Shown one piece after another: positions 13,085 to 24,437 of a DNA stretch of 64,000 bases (within the stretch, counting starts at the first letter, position 1; every line of letters begins with the position of its first letter). The notes under the pieces were generated by a model that searched no databases, was not told the DNA's origin, and was given only the letters and a program-made list of their open reading frames with translations. The DNA comes from Strigamia acuminata. Taxonomy: Eukaryota; Arthropoda; Chilopoda; Geophilomorpha; Linotaeniidae. The stretch is from assembly GCA_949358305.1 (NCBI GenBank), contig OX442315.1, positions 30,592,427-30,656,426 on the forward strand. Reading direction: 5' to 3'. Position numbers and translations under genes: made by a program.

Positions 13085-13310
13085 ATATACGGTGTTCCTT
13101 TGAATAAGAGCTGCGGCTGAGGGAGTAAAAATATCCTATTATCGCGACAATAAGGCATTTTCTTGTATTTAACGTAAGAAACATTGAGCTTACGCTATGT
13201 TCGTTACGATAAATACACAAAAAAAAAATATTTTTTTTTTTAGAAACGGAAATCGAAGTTGCGGTCAACGATTGCAGTTCTGAATAAGAGCCGCGGCTCT
13301 TATTCGAAGG
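13085..13310. repeat. Inverted-repeat remnant with 24-bp palindrome
   Basis: GAATAAGAGCTGCGGCTG near 13101 and a perfect palindrome GAATAAGAGCCG/CGGCTCTTATTC at 13282-13305 bracket this segment. The same GAATAAGAGCCGCGGCTCTT words occur inside the element at 13469-13720, so this is probably a damaged relative next to it. I see no preserved TACCGTATTTT ends here. Confidence 0.5.
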
Positions 13311-13355
13311 AATGCAGTACTAGCTGCATTCAAAAAGTCGTGTTTTTGGTGCATG

Positions 13356-13372
13356 CAGGGCCATTTTAAGAC
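13356..13372. mobile_element. Single hAT-like terminus
   Basis: CAGGGCCATTTTAAGAC closely matches the reverse complement of the right end of the element at 14887-15421 (CAGGGCCACTTTAAGAC). No matching second end or 8-bp duplication was found nearby, so this is likely a solo end or a truncated copy. Confidence 0.4.
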
Positions 13373-13468
13373 TTTCTTATGCCTCTGGTAAAAGTTGTTA
13401 CTTATTTTTGTGCTAATTTTATCGTTTCCTTGCACGATTTGTAATTTTTTTTAAATTAATTTTGAAAG

Positions 13469-13720
13469 TACCGTATTTTACCGATTAAGAGTCGTCCTCG
13501 AATTGTAGCCGCCCTCGAATAAGACCCGCGACCAAGAGAGGCAACTTGATATAAGAGCCGCCCTCGAATAATAGTCGCGGCTATGTACATTCAATGAACG
13601 TAACATTGAGATATCGGTCACTATTTAAAATAAGAGCCGCCCTCGATCAAGATTAATAGCCGCGGCTGAAAGTGGCAGTTTTGAATAAGAGCCGCGGCTC
13701 TTACTCGGTAAAATACGGTA
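13469..13720. mobile_element. TACCGTATTTTACCG MITE, complete copy
   Basis: The ends are inverted copies of TACCGTATTTTACCGATTAA, with the second end reading TACCGTATTTTACCGAGTAA. The outermost TA at each end may be the target duplication. The interior carries repeated, GC-rich units (AGCCGCCCTCGAAT, AGCCGCGGCT) in direct and inverted orientation. A shorter relative lies at 25542-25647. No coding capacity. Confidence 0.75.
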
Positions 13721-14886
13721 CTCTGTGAACGCTTCTGAATCTTGCTGACACAGAATCCTGAGTCCGTCACTGGTTCGCAATTGCCCTCACATAGATCCAA
13801 CCCTGATAAATAAACATAGAATGCGAAAGAAATTTAAAAAGAAGTTCAAGCATACAGCGTTGTATAATACTATTCACAAACATGTCAGTAGTGTTTCTGT
13901 CAGTGTTATCGTGACAACAGGAAAATGTGCTCGTGTGTATGGCATTTGAAACAAGGATATCGCCATCTTGGATTCCATCCAGCATCCCATCCAACATCCA
14001 CATAACAAACGACTTTTCGTTATCGGTTGTTCAATCAAACTGGACGAGTACAAGCGATATTTCATTCCAAAATAAATGATAAAACAAATTAATCGATTTT
14101 TATTTCGTGTAGGAAAAACATTATTGTGGAATTTCGCAGCATCTAACAACGGTAAGTTTTCTTTTACAATAAATTTTAATTGAGTTGCAAATTGGAAGTG
14201 GCCAAGTCAAATACTTGAAGCCGAAAAGGATATTCCGATCAATTCCCTGCTTGGGCTGTTTGCACAGGACATATAAGACGATTTGACGGGAAAGGAGTGT
14301 GTTAAAGCCAATACTTTACTCCACCTCCATATGCTCTCACCCCTTGGGATAACTGATGGGTATGGATTATATATCAGTTTAAATGAGATTTCTGGTAATA
14401 CAAATTTCTTCTCTGGGCCCTTAAATCCTAAATTGGATCGCCAAAAGCATTTTTCCTTTTGTGCTCATTGCATATTACCCTTCTTACTAGGGGCATGCGA
14501 TTATTTTTAATGCGAATATGAATGCGATATGGAAATCATCGCATAACTGTGATATATTGCGAAAAGATATACAGCGTGGCAAATTTTTCAAATATTTTCA
14601 ATATTATGCCATTGCTATACATCACAAAATTTCCAATATTTTACTACCGCTGTACATCATATTATTTCCAATATTTCGCTACACTGCACAATATTTGCAA
14701 CATGTCACTACGCATCGTTGTACATCGCAATCTTTGAAAATGCAATAAATTGCCACTATTTTACGATATACAGAACAGTAGTTAAAATACTGTGAAACCT
14801 GTTAATGAAAACCATCTAATTTTTGGATTTTAAGTAAAAATAGTTGTTTTTACAGGTGGTCGCAGATACAGGTATCACTGAATAAT

Positions 14887-15421
14887 CAGGGCCTTCTTAT
14901 CTCTGAGGCCAACTAAGCACAGTGCCTAGGGCCTACGAACCTTTTAGGGCTTACAAACCAGTGACAGACTTAGGATTTTATGTTAGCAGGGATTCAGGAG
15001 GCGTTTATTTTACTTTCAAGATTACGGTATATTTGTAAATAGCGCTATTAGAAAAAAATATTTTGGCCCGCGCGGTATTAGAGGCCCGCGGACTATTTAA
15101 ACCCAGCATCGGCAACAAAAAACACCTAAAAGTGGGACAATTGAGACGTTTTCCATACGTTTCGATAATTTTCTGCCGAAATGTATGCAAAACGTGTCAT
15201 TTGTCATCCTTTTTTTTGCACATTTCGGGCCTCCAATTGTGTACCCGCGATTAATTAGAGGTCCGCGGGCTATTAGAGGCCTGCGTAGTAATCGATAATA
15301 TACGGTAACACAAAAAATTGTAAATCATGATAAAATTTGCATAAAAATCGGTAAAAATTTCAGACAAAGGCTTCTAGAAATTAAAGTGTCTAGGGCCTGC
15401 GAAGGTCTTAAAGTGGCCCTG
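14887..15421. mobile_element. hAT-like non-autonomous element
   Basis: It begins CAGGGCC and ends GGCCCTG, with shared subterminal words (CTAGGGCCTACGAA near the left, CTAGGGCCTGCGAA near the right). The flanking octamers TGAATAAT (14879-14886) and TGTATAAT (15422-15429) match at 7 of 8 bases, as expected for an aged hAT target duplication. A second palindromic element (15023-15307) sits inside it. No transposase frame is present. Confidence 0.7.
15023..15307. mobile_element. Nested palindromic element with TACGGTA ends
   Basis: TACGGTATATT at the left and AATATACGGTA at the right enclose inverted GC-rich words (CTATTAG, AGGCCCGCGGAC, AGGTCCGCGGGC, ATTAGAGGCC). It lies wholly inside the hAT-like element at 14887-15421, so it either inserted later or forms that element's core. 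The end words recall, but do not equal, the TACCGTATTTT family. A short ORF through it (15063-15254) is not considered coding. Confidence 0.55.
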
Positions 15422-15519
15422 TGTATAATTCAAATGCAAGTTCTAGTTTGCGATATGCGACTACAACCAGAATTTTAAAACCACACTCCTATTTCTTACT
15501 GCTGTGCGACTTCATTCTA

Positions 15520-17194
15520 CAGCTCCCGGACAAAAGTCCTGCAACAGAGCAATTTTTTCACTTACTTTGCACTTTGATGGCATCTAGCATAAAAACCATG
15601 ACAGCTAGAGCAATAACGCTTTAAAAATTGAAAAGCCCTTTCTTTTTAGACTAGAATTGTTTTATAACATCAGCTGAAAACATCTTTATTCAGTACGAAA
15701 TAAACAAAAATAAAAATTACACTAGAGACAAAAGTCTTGCAACACAACAAAATTGGTACAAAAGTCCTGCAACTTTCTTCTCAGTACTTCGTGGCTCCAC
15801 CTCTAGCTTTCAAAACTGCTGTAATCCTTCTAGGGATGGATACTATTAAGTCATCACATTCTTTTGGGGTAATGTGATTCCAGATCTGATTCACAGTTTC
15901 TTCTAACTCGGTTAAGGTCATCGGTCCTACTTCTTGTAGTCGCTTTTTTACTTTAGCCCAAATATTTTCTATAGGATTAAGGTCCGGTGAGTTTCCTGGC
16001 CAGTCCAACACATCAATTCCCATACTTTCGAAGTAGAATGTAGTCTTCTTCGCCCTATGAGCAGGTGCACCATCTTGTTGGTAGATGTAACTGCCCTCCG
16101 GAAAATAGTGTTTGGCGGTTGGAATGAGGCAATTATCCAAAACATTGATGTAAACCTCTGCATTAATGCTTTGTTTCACAGTTTCTAAGCTACCAAGTCC
16201 GTTTGCTGTCATGGTTCCATAAACCATTATCCCAGGTGCAAATTTGACAGTCTTTGAAATGCAATGGGGATGGAATTCTTCTCCTTTTTTTCTTAAAACT
16301 GTAGTTTTCCCATCTTTAAACAAACAAAATCGCGACTCATCGCTGAAGATAACTTGTCTCCACTGTTCAACAGTCCAATCTTTATGTTTATGGCACCATA
16401 AAACACGTTTTTTTTGCATTGCACGTGTGAGAAGTGGTTTCTTCTTTGCAACTCGAAATCCATATCCCATTTCCTGGAGTCTGCGCCTTGTTAATTTTTC
16501 AGATACAGGCTTTTTGATTATATCAATCCATTTAGCCGTTATTTTTCTGGCAGAATCTTTCCTGGATTTCTTCACAAGACTTCTGAGGATGTTGTCTTCT
16601 GTCTTTTTTGTATGGCGTGGACGACCTGACCTTGATCTCACATTGCATTTTCCGGTTTCTTCTTGTGTTCTGATAATTCTGCCAACAGTGGAACGATGAA
16701 TTCCTATTTGAGTTGCAATTTCTGCATTGGAAATGCCTTGGGAATGCTTTTTGATTATTAATTTTCTCACTCCTAATTCAATAGGTGTGCATTTTGCAGC
16801 CATTGCATAAAAAGCTTATTCCTTACAAAATTAGTGAATGATAGGGAATCATGTGCAAATATGCAAATTAGTATACGATATATCACATGTATGGTCTATG
16901 CCAATTCCATAAATTGAGGGGAAAGAGAGTTTTAGCAGAAGTTGCAGGACTTTTGTACCAATTTTGTTGTGTTGCAGGACTTTTGTCTCTAGTGTAATTT
17001 TTATTTTTGTTTATTTTGTACTGAATAAAGATGTTTTCAGCTGATGTTATAAAACAATTCTAGTCTAAAAAGATAGGGCTTTTCAATTTTTAAAGTGTTA
17101 TTGCTCTAGCTGTCATGGTTTTTATGCTAGATGCCATCAAAGTTTGAAGTAAGTGAAAAAATTGCTCTGTTGCAGGACTTTTGTCCGGGGGTTG
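15520..17194 (-). mobile_element. Tc1-like DNA transposon, apparently intact
   Basis: This is a 1675-bp element with 254-bp terminal inverted repeats (15520-15773 and 16941-17194), differing at only a handful of positions. TA lies at both outer edges (15518-15519 and 17195-17196). Each terminal repeat carries three copies of ACAAAAGTCCTGCAAC: one near the tip and two at the inner edge. That gives an IR/DR-type arrangement like that of Sleeping Beauty-class Tc1 elements. One uninterrupted transposase gene lies between the repeats on the minus strand. Near-identical arms, a full ORF and a clean TA duplication point to recent insertion and possible activity; activity itself is inference. Confidence 0.95.
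15781..16803 (-). CDS. Tc1-family transposase, DD34E, 340 aa
   Basis: This enzyme would bind the element's terminal repeats and catalyse cut-and-paste transposition into TA sites in the nucleus. Residues 1-45 form a paired-type helix-turn-helix (IATQIGIHRSTVGRI). An SGRPR AT-hook-like motif lies at 59-63, and a second helix-turn-helix region follows to about 120. The catalytic triad is visible: D155 in FSDESRF, D244 in QQDGAPAH and E279 in NPIENIW, with 34 residues between the last two. The 340-residue length is normal for the family and no stop or frameshift is present. The start is the first ATG after the right terminal repeat, in good context. The frame lies wholly between the two inverted repeats. 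Confidence 0.95.
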   Translation of the reverse strand: MAAKCTPIELGVRKLIIKKHSQGISNAEIATQIGIHRSTVGRIIRTQEETGKCNVRSRSGRPRHTKKTEDNILRSLVKKSRKDSARKITAKWIDIIKKPVSEKLTRRRLQEMGYGFRVAKKKPLLTRAMQKKRVLWCHKHKDWTVEQWRQVIFSDESRFCLFKDGKTTVLRKKGEEFHPHCISKTVKFAPGIMVYGTMTANGLGSLETVKQSINAEVYINVLDNCLIPTAKHYFPEGSYIYQQDGAPAHRAKKTTFYFESMGIDVLDWPGNSPDLNPIENIWAKVKKRLQEVGPMTLTELEETVNQIWNHITPKECDDLIVSIPRRITAVLKARGGATKY

Positions 17195-17386
17195 TAGTTA
17201 TCTGTTTGACAGTGGGTGAATGAGTGTGATAAGAATTTAATAGCACTGTTATAGCAGTGGTCGTACATCCCAAATATCTTATCGAAAAGTTCACAAGTCG
17301 GACATCTAAACCCATAAACAAAAATATTAAAGAGTGCTATGACATTTTCATTAATGATTGTAGTTGAGTGATGAGTTAAAGACTAA

Positions 17387-17578
17387 AGCCTGGTTCACAC
17401 TTGCGGATACGCTGCCGAATTGTTGCATCCGGGGTTTGCTACAATGATCTGTGATTGGCTGCGGGAAAAAAATCGCGCGGAAGAATAGAAATATTTCCTA
17501 TTTTTTCGCGCGATTTTTTTTTCGCAGCCAATCACAGCAAACCCCAGCTGCAATAATTCCGCAAGTGTGAACCAGGCT
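17387..17578. mobile_element. Harbinger-like foldback MITE
   Basis: The element is almost one long palindrome. Both arms start AGCCTGGTTCACACTTGCGG, continue with GGGGTTTGCT and TGTGATTGGCTGCG, and meet in an AT-rich centre flanked by TCGCGCG words. TAA lies outside both ends (17384-17386 and 17579-17581), a three-base duplication typical of PIF/Harbinger. It shares terminal words with 5932-6348. No coding capacity; the family assignment rests on the TAA alone. Confidence 0.8.
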
Positions 17579-17581
17579 TAA

Positions 17582-18160
17582 CAGTAAATAATCGTTTCTT
17601 CTTTTAAAATCTTATTATGTCTACTGTTAATACCTAATAAATAAATTGTAATCAAGAGTTCTTGTAAATGCATTTATTCATTGCACGGTTGTATCTAACT
17701 GTAGTAATTAATTTGTGAGATTGGCATCAGTCACAGAACTTAACAGTTAACTAGCACGCTTTAAATGATCATCATAATCATATGTAACACTCGAATAATT
17801 GCTCTAGTTTTAAATTAGTTTAATGTTTCTTTATAAAAAAAAATTCAGTTTCAATTGGGAATACTGTTACAACTCATGAGACTGAACAAGGCTCAGTAAG
17901 TACAAATTTAGTACTCTGGGGTTCAATATTATAGCTCAAGCAAGCCTGTTTAACACAGGAACGAAGAACATTAGCAGGAGACAGTAATGTCACATGTGGC
18001 TTCTACATTTAAAGCCTTTCAAAGGCTTCTTGGATAATTGTAACTGGTCAAATTAAAGCCCGATTGTGCAGAAAACCATTTACAATCAATTAATTCAAAC
18101 GAGTGTCAAACTAACAAACTTTGGATTGAATTGAATGAAATAATAAATGTAATTATTTCT
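17582..18160. other. Non-coding stretch, no feature seen
   Basis: AT-rich sequence with no supportable ORF, repeat end or promoter motif. It separates the Harbinger-like foldback from the ATT microsatellite. Confidence 0.5.
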
Positions 18161-18162
18161 GT

Positions 18163-18222
18163 TACTATTACTATTACTATTATTATTATTATTATTATCA
18201 TTATTATTATTATTATTATTAG
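18163..18222. repeat. ATT trinucleotide microsatellite
   Basis: About 60 bases of ACT/ATT triplets, mostly pure TTA units with a few substitutions. It is a simple-sequence tract with no coding context. Confidence 0.9.
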
Positions 18223-18307
18223 AAAATCTGTCACATCAGATAATTTCTAGTTCAGTCTAAAGCAAACATTAAAGATTAAACGTGGCAAGTTTTAAATGTT
18301 GTGTATA

Positions 18308-18475
18308 CAGTCGAAACTCTTTATAACGAATCGCAAGGGACCCGAAAAATCGATTCGTTATAACGAGAATTCGTTATATCGAATTTTTTTAACATGGTGT
18401 TCTATGGCCAGCCAACCAAACCAGCCATTTTTAGGTATTCGTTATATTGCGATTCGTTATAAAGAGTTTCGACTG
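18308..18475. mobile_element. pogo/Tigger-like MITE, 168 bp
   Basis: Perfect inverted ends of about 29 bp begin CAGTCGAAACTCTTTATAAC. They are flanked by TA on both sides (18306-18307 and 18476-18477). The CAGT start, the ATAACGAA words and the TA duplication fit pogo/Tigger-derived MITEs. Further ATAACGA repeats lie inside. A partial copy of the left end lies at 19774-19817. No transposase. Confidence 0.8.
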
Positions 18476-18477
18476 TA

Positions 18478-19773
18478 TTACATAAATTCATATACATTCA
18501 ATGGATCCCACTTTACTCATCCCTGCTGATCATTAAAGAATCATCACAGCAGGAGTGTGCAACACTTGCACTGTAATGATTAGTTGACAACAAGCAAGAA
18601 TCTTTTAATTAGCCTCGTCCAATTAGTATTCTATTTGGCCATTGCTAAGTTATTCCTAGACTGAAAGGTCAAATCCATTGTCTGCATTCTTATTTCCATC
18701 CCAGGATTTACCCCTTCTTACAGCCATTAACTGTCATCACTAAACTGATTATTTGATCCCCCATTAAGCTCTCTCCAGCTTGGGTGGAAGCAAATAAGGT
18801 TTAATGATTATGATCGAATATAATGACACTTCTTTACGACCGATAATTCGCACAATATGCTGCATTATTAACACACCTGTACTTCACTCGCAAAACTGAT
18901 TCTAATAGGAAAATATAAAATTGAAGGAAAACTTGATGATAAATGCCCTAATATCCGAATAACACACAAATCATTTGCTTTTGGATGATCTAATTTGTGG
19001 AAAATGAATGGTTTAATTTTGCTAATTTTAATTAATTATGTATTCTAAATCGTTGTAAGTAGGTGAATATGTACATATTTGCAGTGCTTTGTATGGATTT
19101 TAATTTAATCAGTAGCGGATGCAATTTTTAATAACTATAACTAAATCAGCAATTAAATCGCATCTATTCCTGTCTTCTAATATATGTGACATTTTAAAAA
19201 CTAATTAAGCCGCATAGTGTATTCATTTCATGTAAAGCATAAATCAATAGTGCAAATCAACTTGTAAATTGCTTCCAGTCAGGACAAAAGAGAAATGCAT
19301 TTTTTTTATTCATCTAAACCTATTAGAAGAAAGGAGTAAGGAAGGGTTTTGTCTAATTGTCAAATTTACGCCTATAAATTCTTGGCAACAATAATAGGCT
19401 ATTTGCATATGCAAGATTGCAGCATTGAATTTCCTTCGTCTCCAGTGTCTTTTCAAGGAAACACGATGCGGTAAGTTTCGGTTTAATTTTTTTAATGTGA
19501 GGCTCCAGAGCCGTAGTTCTATGGTAGGCAACCAAGGCAAATACCCAGGGTGTTGACTAAGTGAGAATTGTTGGCGCTCCGCAAGGCCGCATTTAGTTAT
19601 TGCGGTCCATAAGCTATACAAAAGATGTGAGGCTCATACATGCAAGACCGGCTTTAAGTTTTTGACACCCCAAGACAGCTCTGGACTTTTGAGGCCTCAA
19701 GCAGAAGCATGAATAAGGCTGCCCCTTTTATTTAAAAAAAAAATATAAAACAGGATATAATATAAAAAAAATA
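18478..19773. other. Non-coding stretch, no gene seen
   Basis: AT-rich DNA without a supportable exon. ORFs on the minus strand around 19310-19621 overlap in two frames and show no domain. Words such as CAAGACCGGCTTTAAG near 19650 recall hAT-like termini, but no partner end or duplication was found. Confidence 0.5.
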
Positions 19774-19817
19774 CAGTCGAAACTCTTTATAACGAATCGC
19801 GATATAACGAATTATTA
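19774..19817 (+). mobile_element. Solo end of the 18308 MITE family
   Basis: CAGTCGAAACTCTTTATAAC, followed by GAATCGCGATATAACGAATT, repeats the left end of the 18308-18475 element, with TA just outside. The opposite end is absent nearby, so this is a truncated copy. Confidence 0.7.
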
Positions 19818-19921
19818 AGTACGGCACTGCCCCAAGACGAAGAAGACGATGTCGTTCGTGCAGTTGGCATAGCTTTTGTGTACAAAGAAGTATGGACCCT
19901 AAGCTGCGTTATACCTTAGCC

Positions 19922-20000
19922 CAGGTGTTCTTAAACCTTTTAGCTTTACGGCACACTTTTTAGAAAGACAGTCTATCGTGACCCACTTCATCCCTGGCAC
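19922..20000 (+). mobile_element. Possible hAT-type terminus
   Basis: CAGGTGTTCTTAAACCTTTT, followed by GGCACACTTTTTAGAAAGAC, resembles the widespread CAGxGGTTCTxAAACxTTTT plus cggcacactt starts of some hAT-like MITEs. I could not find a matching right end or an 8-bp duplication, so the extent to the right is unknown. It may reach the TGACCCACCTCC words near 20490. Confidence 0.35.
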
Positions 20001-21696
20001 AGTGAATTATTTAGTGATAATTATTGACCAGCTAGAAAAACTCAACTCATAACCCATTTTTTAAACCAGCTAACTGCCAAAGATAGCCTAGAACATTTTC
20101 CACAATTCTGTTCTAGCCTAGATTAGGGCTTTATTTGGTACAAACAAGGTATTACGTGTCGGTGTCCATTTCACAAAACTTTTGTAAAGGATGCCAAATA
20201 TTTGGTCTCCCTGAGGACATGGGTGCAAAAAATTCTTATTACCTCTCTGTGTGGTTAGAGTGATCCACAGTGAATCAAGGGCAAAGGCTGCAGACTACTG
20301 ACAATGATGAGATGAGCGATTTTAGCAGGAAAGGAGAGAAAATTGAGTTTCCCAGCGCGAGTAGCGACAGAGGCCTTACCCGACGTAATCTGCCTGCACC
20401 TCAGGTTTAAAACGAGATTGCAAGAGACAGTTTTAGTGTTACATTGACCTCGTGGGCCATGGTGGACCAGTGCTGTGACTGTGACCCACCTCCATGCTGA
20501 TTACTGAGTGGCACTAATGTATGTTGGTATAAGCACGTAGGGATTGAGGTCTCACTGCGTTGCTCCTGCACAGCCATAAATAAAGCCCATAAACTTTGAA
20601 ACTAGCATCTGTCTTCCTTCTTCCTTGCGCGAAGTGGGTGTCCGTCTACTTGCTGGTTACCGCTAACTGGTGGAGAAACAAGCCGTCAGCTTTCTTGGGT
20701 AGTTTGCAGTTTCTCGAGGACTGGTTTGGATGTAAAGGCGTTGATGTTAGATTACATCATTTGACAGTCTGGTGCGAGGTTTGCCAGTCATCTTAAAGAT
20801 GGGTGTGTCAAAAAACCAAAATGCTTTATTGGGTAGTTCCTGGTGGAAGCCATGCGACAAATTATTTGACACAGCACGTTGGTCCGTTATTAGGTTTCAA
20901 AGTTAATGGGAAAAAAATCAAATTTCAAATTTATTAATTACAAAGCTTACTCAGGCGCAATATAAATTAACAAAAATCTGTCTAGTCAGCAGGAACAAAA
21001 AATCTAGATCAACTTTTAGTGTTGACATTCCTCTTTCTATTTGTTGAGCTATTTTAAGTTTTTTTTATGTAATTTTTTGAGTTAAATTAAAGGGGTAGAT
21101 CTGAGAACAATTTCAAATTAAAGTCATTGCTCTTGGTCTTACACAAGTTAATATTTGGTAAACGAATGTGAAATCAGCAGAATATCAAGGCAAGGAATGC
21201 AAAAATGGGCGCTAATGGCGTCAAAAATCCAATTACCCTTAAACTGACAATGTTTGACGCTTTCCAATATTCATCATGTGTACACAGACCTAATGGGTTT
21301 CAGGTTTGTTACGTAAAAATCTCAAACTTCGGTGCCATTATCACTCGAATCTGAATTCTAAGCATGCAGGCACTGTAATAGAGTTAGAGCTCATGTCCTA
21401 TTCCAAAAGCCACTTTCATCATCAAAACCTGTTGGGTCAACAATTTTTTAACTTAAGTGCATCATCTCTATTTTATTTATTGACTGAAATGGAATTACAG
21501 AGAACAAAAAATCACCCACTTTGCTTTTAAGGATTACGAATGAATATCCGAGATTGAAAAACAATTCCTCCAGATCCATCAGTGCCTTGTGCGCTTCTTA
21601 TTGTGCGCCCTGTCGTTCATTCTTTTGAATACAAGAAAACTAAAATCACTTTTTCTTTCGTGGAATGCGTCTCATAAGTTCTCATTGCTCTGTGCG
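20000..21696. other. Non-coding stretch, possibly repeat-derived
   Basis: The part at 20000-20580 is less AT-rich than its surroundings and contains several TGACCCAC words. It may be the body of the hAT-like element starting at 19922. No ORF here has a recognisable domain, including 20596-20796. The remainder is AT-rich and featureless. Confidence 0.4.
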
Positions 21697-21704
21697 ATCG
21701 TGGC

Positions 21705-22057
21705 CAGGGCCGGACTTAGGTATTGCCCCTAAGCACAATATTTTTTTGCCCCCCCTCCTTCTCTCCCCCCCAAAAAGTTTAATTTAAAAAATCTAAAAAA
21801 TACACAAATCGCCATTTTTCCTGGAAAAATGGCAATTTATGCATTTATTTCTGATTTTCGGAAAATATGCATTTACAGCCAATTTCGGCTTTTTATTGAA
21901 TAAAAATAATTCCTATGCATTTATGCATTTATCCTAACCCTACTTATAATTATCTCTTAAAATTTCATAAATATGTAAATGCGTATCTTTTCGTGAAAAA
22001 TGCAGATTTTTTTTTGGAAAGCAACTGTTTATTTTGCTTATACGTAAGTCAGTCCTG
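21705..22057. mobile_element. hAT MITE with perfect 8-bp duplication
   Basis: It starts CAGGGCCGGACTTAGGTA and ends TACGTAAGTCAGTCCTG, which are imperfect inverted repeats. The octamer ATCGTGGC occurs immediately outside both ends (21697-21704 and 22058-22065), a clean hAT target duplication. The interior is AT-rich with TGCATTTAT words repeated. No transposase ORF. Confidence 0.85.
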
Positions 22058-22065
22058 ATCGTGGC

Positions 22066-24437
22066 TTAAGCCGGCCCCGCTACAGACATCTTCCAATAGA
22101 AAGAAAGATGGCCAATTAATACAAGCAATCTGCTGTATGTTGTTGTGCTTATTTCTCCAGGGAAAACCCGGTGATTATTTGCGAATTTATGAATGGCACA
22201 CAAAAAGATATGTATTTATTGCCCGTGTTTGAAGCACTAATGTTATTGGGATATATAAGTGAACTGCCAACATTTCCCCTGCCAGCACCATCTTACTACT
22301 GTCATTCATTCTCTTTAAAGCAGGGGCTACAAGATCCCATCTGCAGCAGCCCAGAATGAGTTCCAAAGATGTGATCTGCTTACTAAGCCTCTTGCTGTGC
22401 CGTGAAGAGCTGCATGAGAGGTGACATTGGCAACGACGCTCTCCTGAATTTTAAAGGTTGGTCTACACCACGAAATCAGGTAGAAACAGAATTGTAAATT
22501 GAAGAATAACTTTCAAGCCAATCTGAATACAAACATTGTATCCTCCTCCTTCCGCAAATTCCAATACACTACGTGTGCTTTTTTGATAAACAATTCGAAA
22601 CTTGAATTGCATCTGAAATCACAGCATATACTCAAGTTCTGTGTTTGGTTTCACGGTTCAACTCACACATTGTTTTCCTTATTTATTTTCACAAATTTCC
22701 ATCGTTCTGCATAATAATTCATTGTAGATGTATTTTTTTCTTCTGTTTTGTTCGTGATGTGGAGAAATTTTCGCGTGTTATAAGCCCGAGCTATGATTAA
22801 TGAGACCATTTTGTTGTATAAATGTTTTCAATTTGATTACAACAAATGAAACAGATGTTGTTTGTGGTGGCAACTACATGTACAACGTTATCTCCCTTCG
22901 GATCTATCAATTTAGTCACAACATCGCTAAACTGGGCAAGGTTGAATTGCTTTGCCTCTTTACACCACACTGTAACTCGCAATGTGTTCTCACTTGGGAA
23001 GTGTTTGTCAATTTATTACTACATATTTCTATTTATAAGTCACATTAATTTTTTTTTTACATTCCAAATTACGCCGGCATTTGTTATTTCTAGCCAATTC
23101 AACGCGTCTAAAGTGCATCGCTTAATGAAATTCATATCTCTCTAGACATGATTCTTCAGACACTTTATAGGGAAATTTTACATAAAATTTTTTTCGGAGT
23201 ATTATTTCCGTATAATTTAACATAACACCTTTCAAACACTGGAAACTTTTGTTTTTAAAGTATTTTTTTTTTTAATTTTAAACTTTAGCATTAGGCTTGT
23301 GTATTAATCGTTAGACGAAAGACACCGAGGCTACAACGGCAGTCAAACGACGTGTTAGGTTGAGTCTTCAAGAAAGTTGTCCCACAGATGTTAGCTCTTG
23401 CCTAATAGCTCTCATGGGCACTCACCTAGGGGGTCATGACCATACTAAGTGTCAAAAATATAAATACAAAACTATATAAAAAAAACCTAAAGGTGAAGTT
23501 TACCTTCCAACGTATATTTGTCATTCGCAAAAGACATGGCGTAAGTTGAACATACCTAACTATAACCATAAATGTGTGATTTTATTTCTTTTTTAAGTCT
23601 GTTTATAGCTCGGTTTTTGGGTTTTACAAGTAAATGGCAATTAAAATTCTTCAATGGTCACCCAATGAACGAATTATATCCCACTTCTTTGAACACAATT
23701 GTGCTATTACTCACGGTTCTTGGTCGTGGATGCTTCACTTGGAAGGAGTGTAATAGTTGGAATTTAGTTGCAAAAAACCCAAAACAAGCACAAACAACTT
23801 CAAAAACCCCTCTAGTTCTAGTTGAGGCTTTTATTTTTACAGTTTCTGACGATGGTGTATGGCTTAGGCATCGTTTTTCGGACCTCAGAGAAGTCCCGCA
23901 CTTTCAAATTTTTAACAAAATTTTATAAAAATTCTTTTTTGCAAATATTTTGTGGCCCCACTAATGACTTTTTCCCGCCGCCCTGCAAAATCTCCAGCCA
24001 GGCCAGCGTGTTGGTATGCTGGAAGGCAAGAGGGCCTTGTGGGCCCTGATGAAGTGGGTCCTTTTTAACATTAGACAATATGGTTAAGAATATAATAGAC
24101 GTTTATGGCTGTTTATGCTGACCATTCTGTTTACAGAAAACCTAAAAAGCAGTATAAAAAAAACTTTGAGTGCACCTCTGCGTAGGATATTTATAATTCA
24201 TCTACAGTTAAGTCAAAATTGCAACAAAGCATAAGTATTCGGTACAAGGACCTTTAATGATGACAAGATTTAAGGTCTATTTAACATTGAAGTAGCAGGA
24301 AATTTAATGTAGTACTTCATGATTGAATTTCGAGCTTGGGTCATCGAGCGCCCACTCTCTTAACTTCTCAAAAATAAGAGATCAATGTTTAAAATGAGAA
24401 TCGGCAGAGTTCCTGACTTTATGGAATTAAAACATTA
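22066..24437. other. Non-coding stretch, no gene supported
   Basis: Several short ORFs overlap on both strands (22499-22714, 22797-23145, 23572-24049), but none has a domain or exon borders I trust. The part at 23560-24060 is less AT-rich and ends in GCCC-rich words, so it may be an old transposon copy. Confidence 0.4.

Noticed and set aside
16244-16699. 151-codon ORF on the plus strand
   Set aside because: It is the antisense shadow of the Tc1 transposase gene.
17885-17945. tRNA or tRNA-derived SINE
   Set aside because: GGCTCAGTAAG and GGTTCAATATT resemble A and B boxes, but the B box lacks the invariant ending and no cloverleaf can be drawn.
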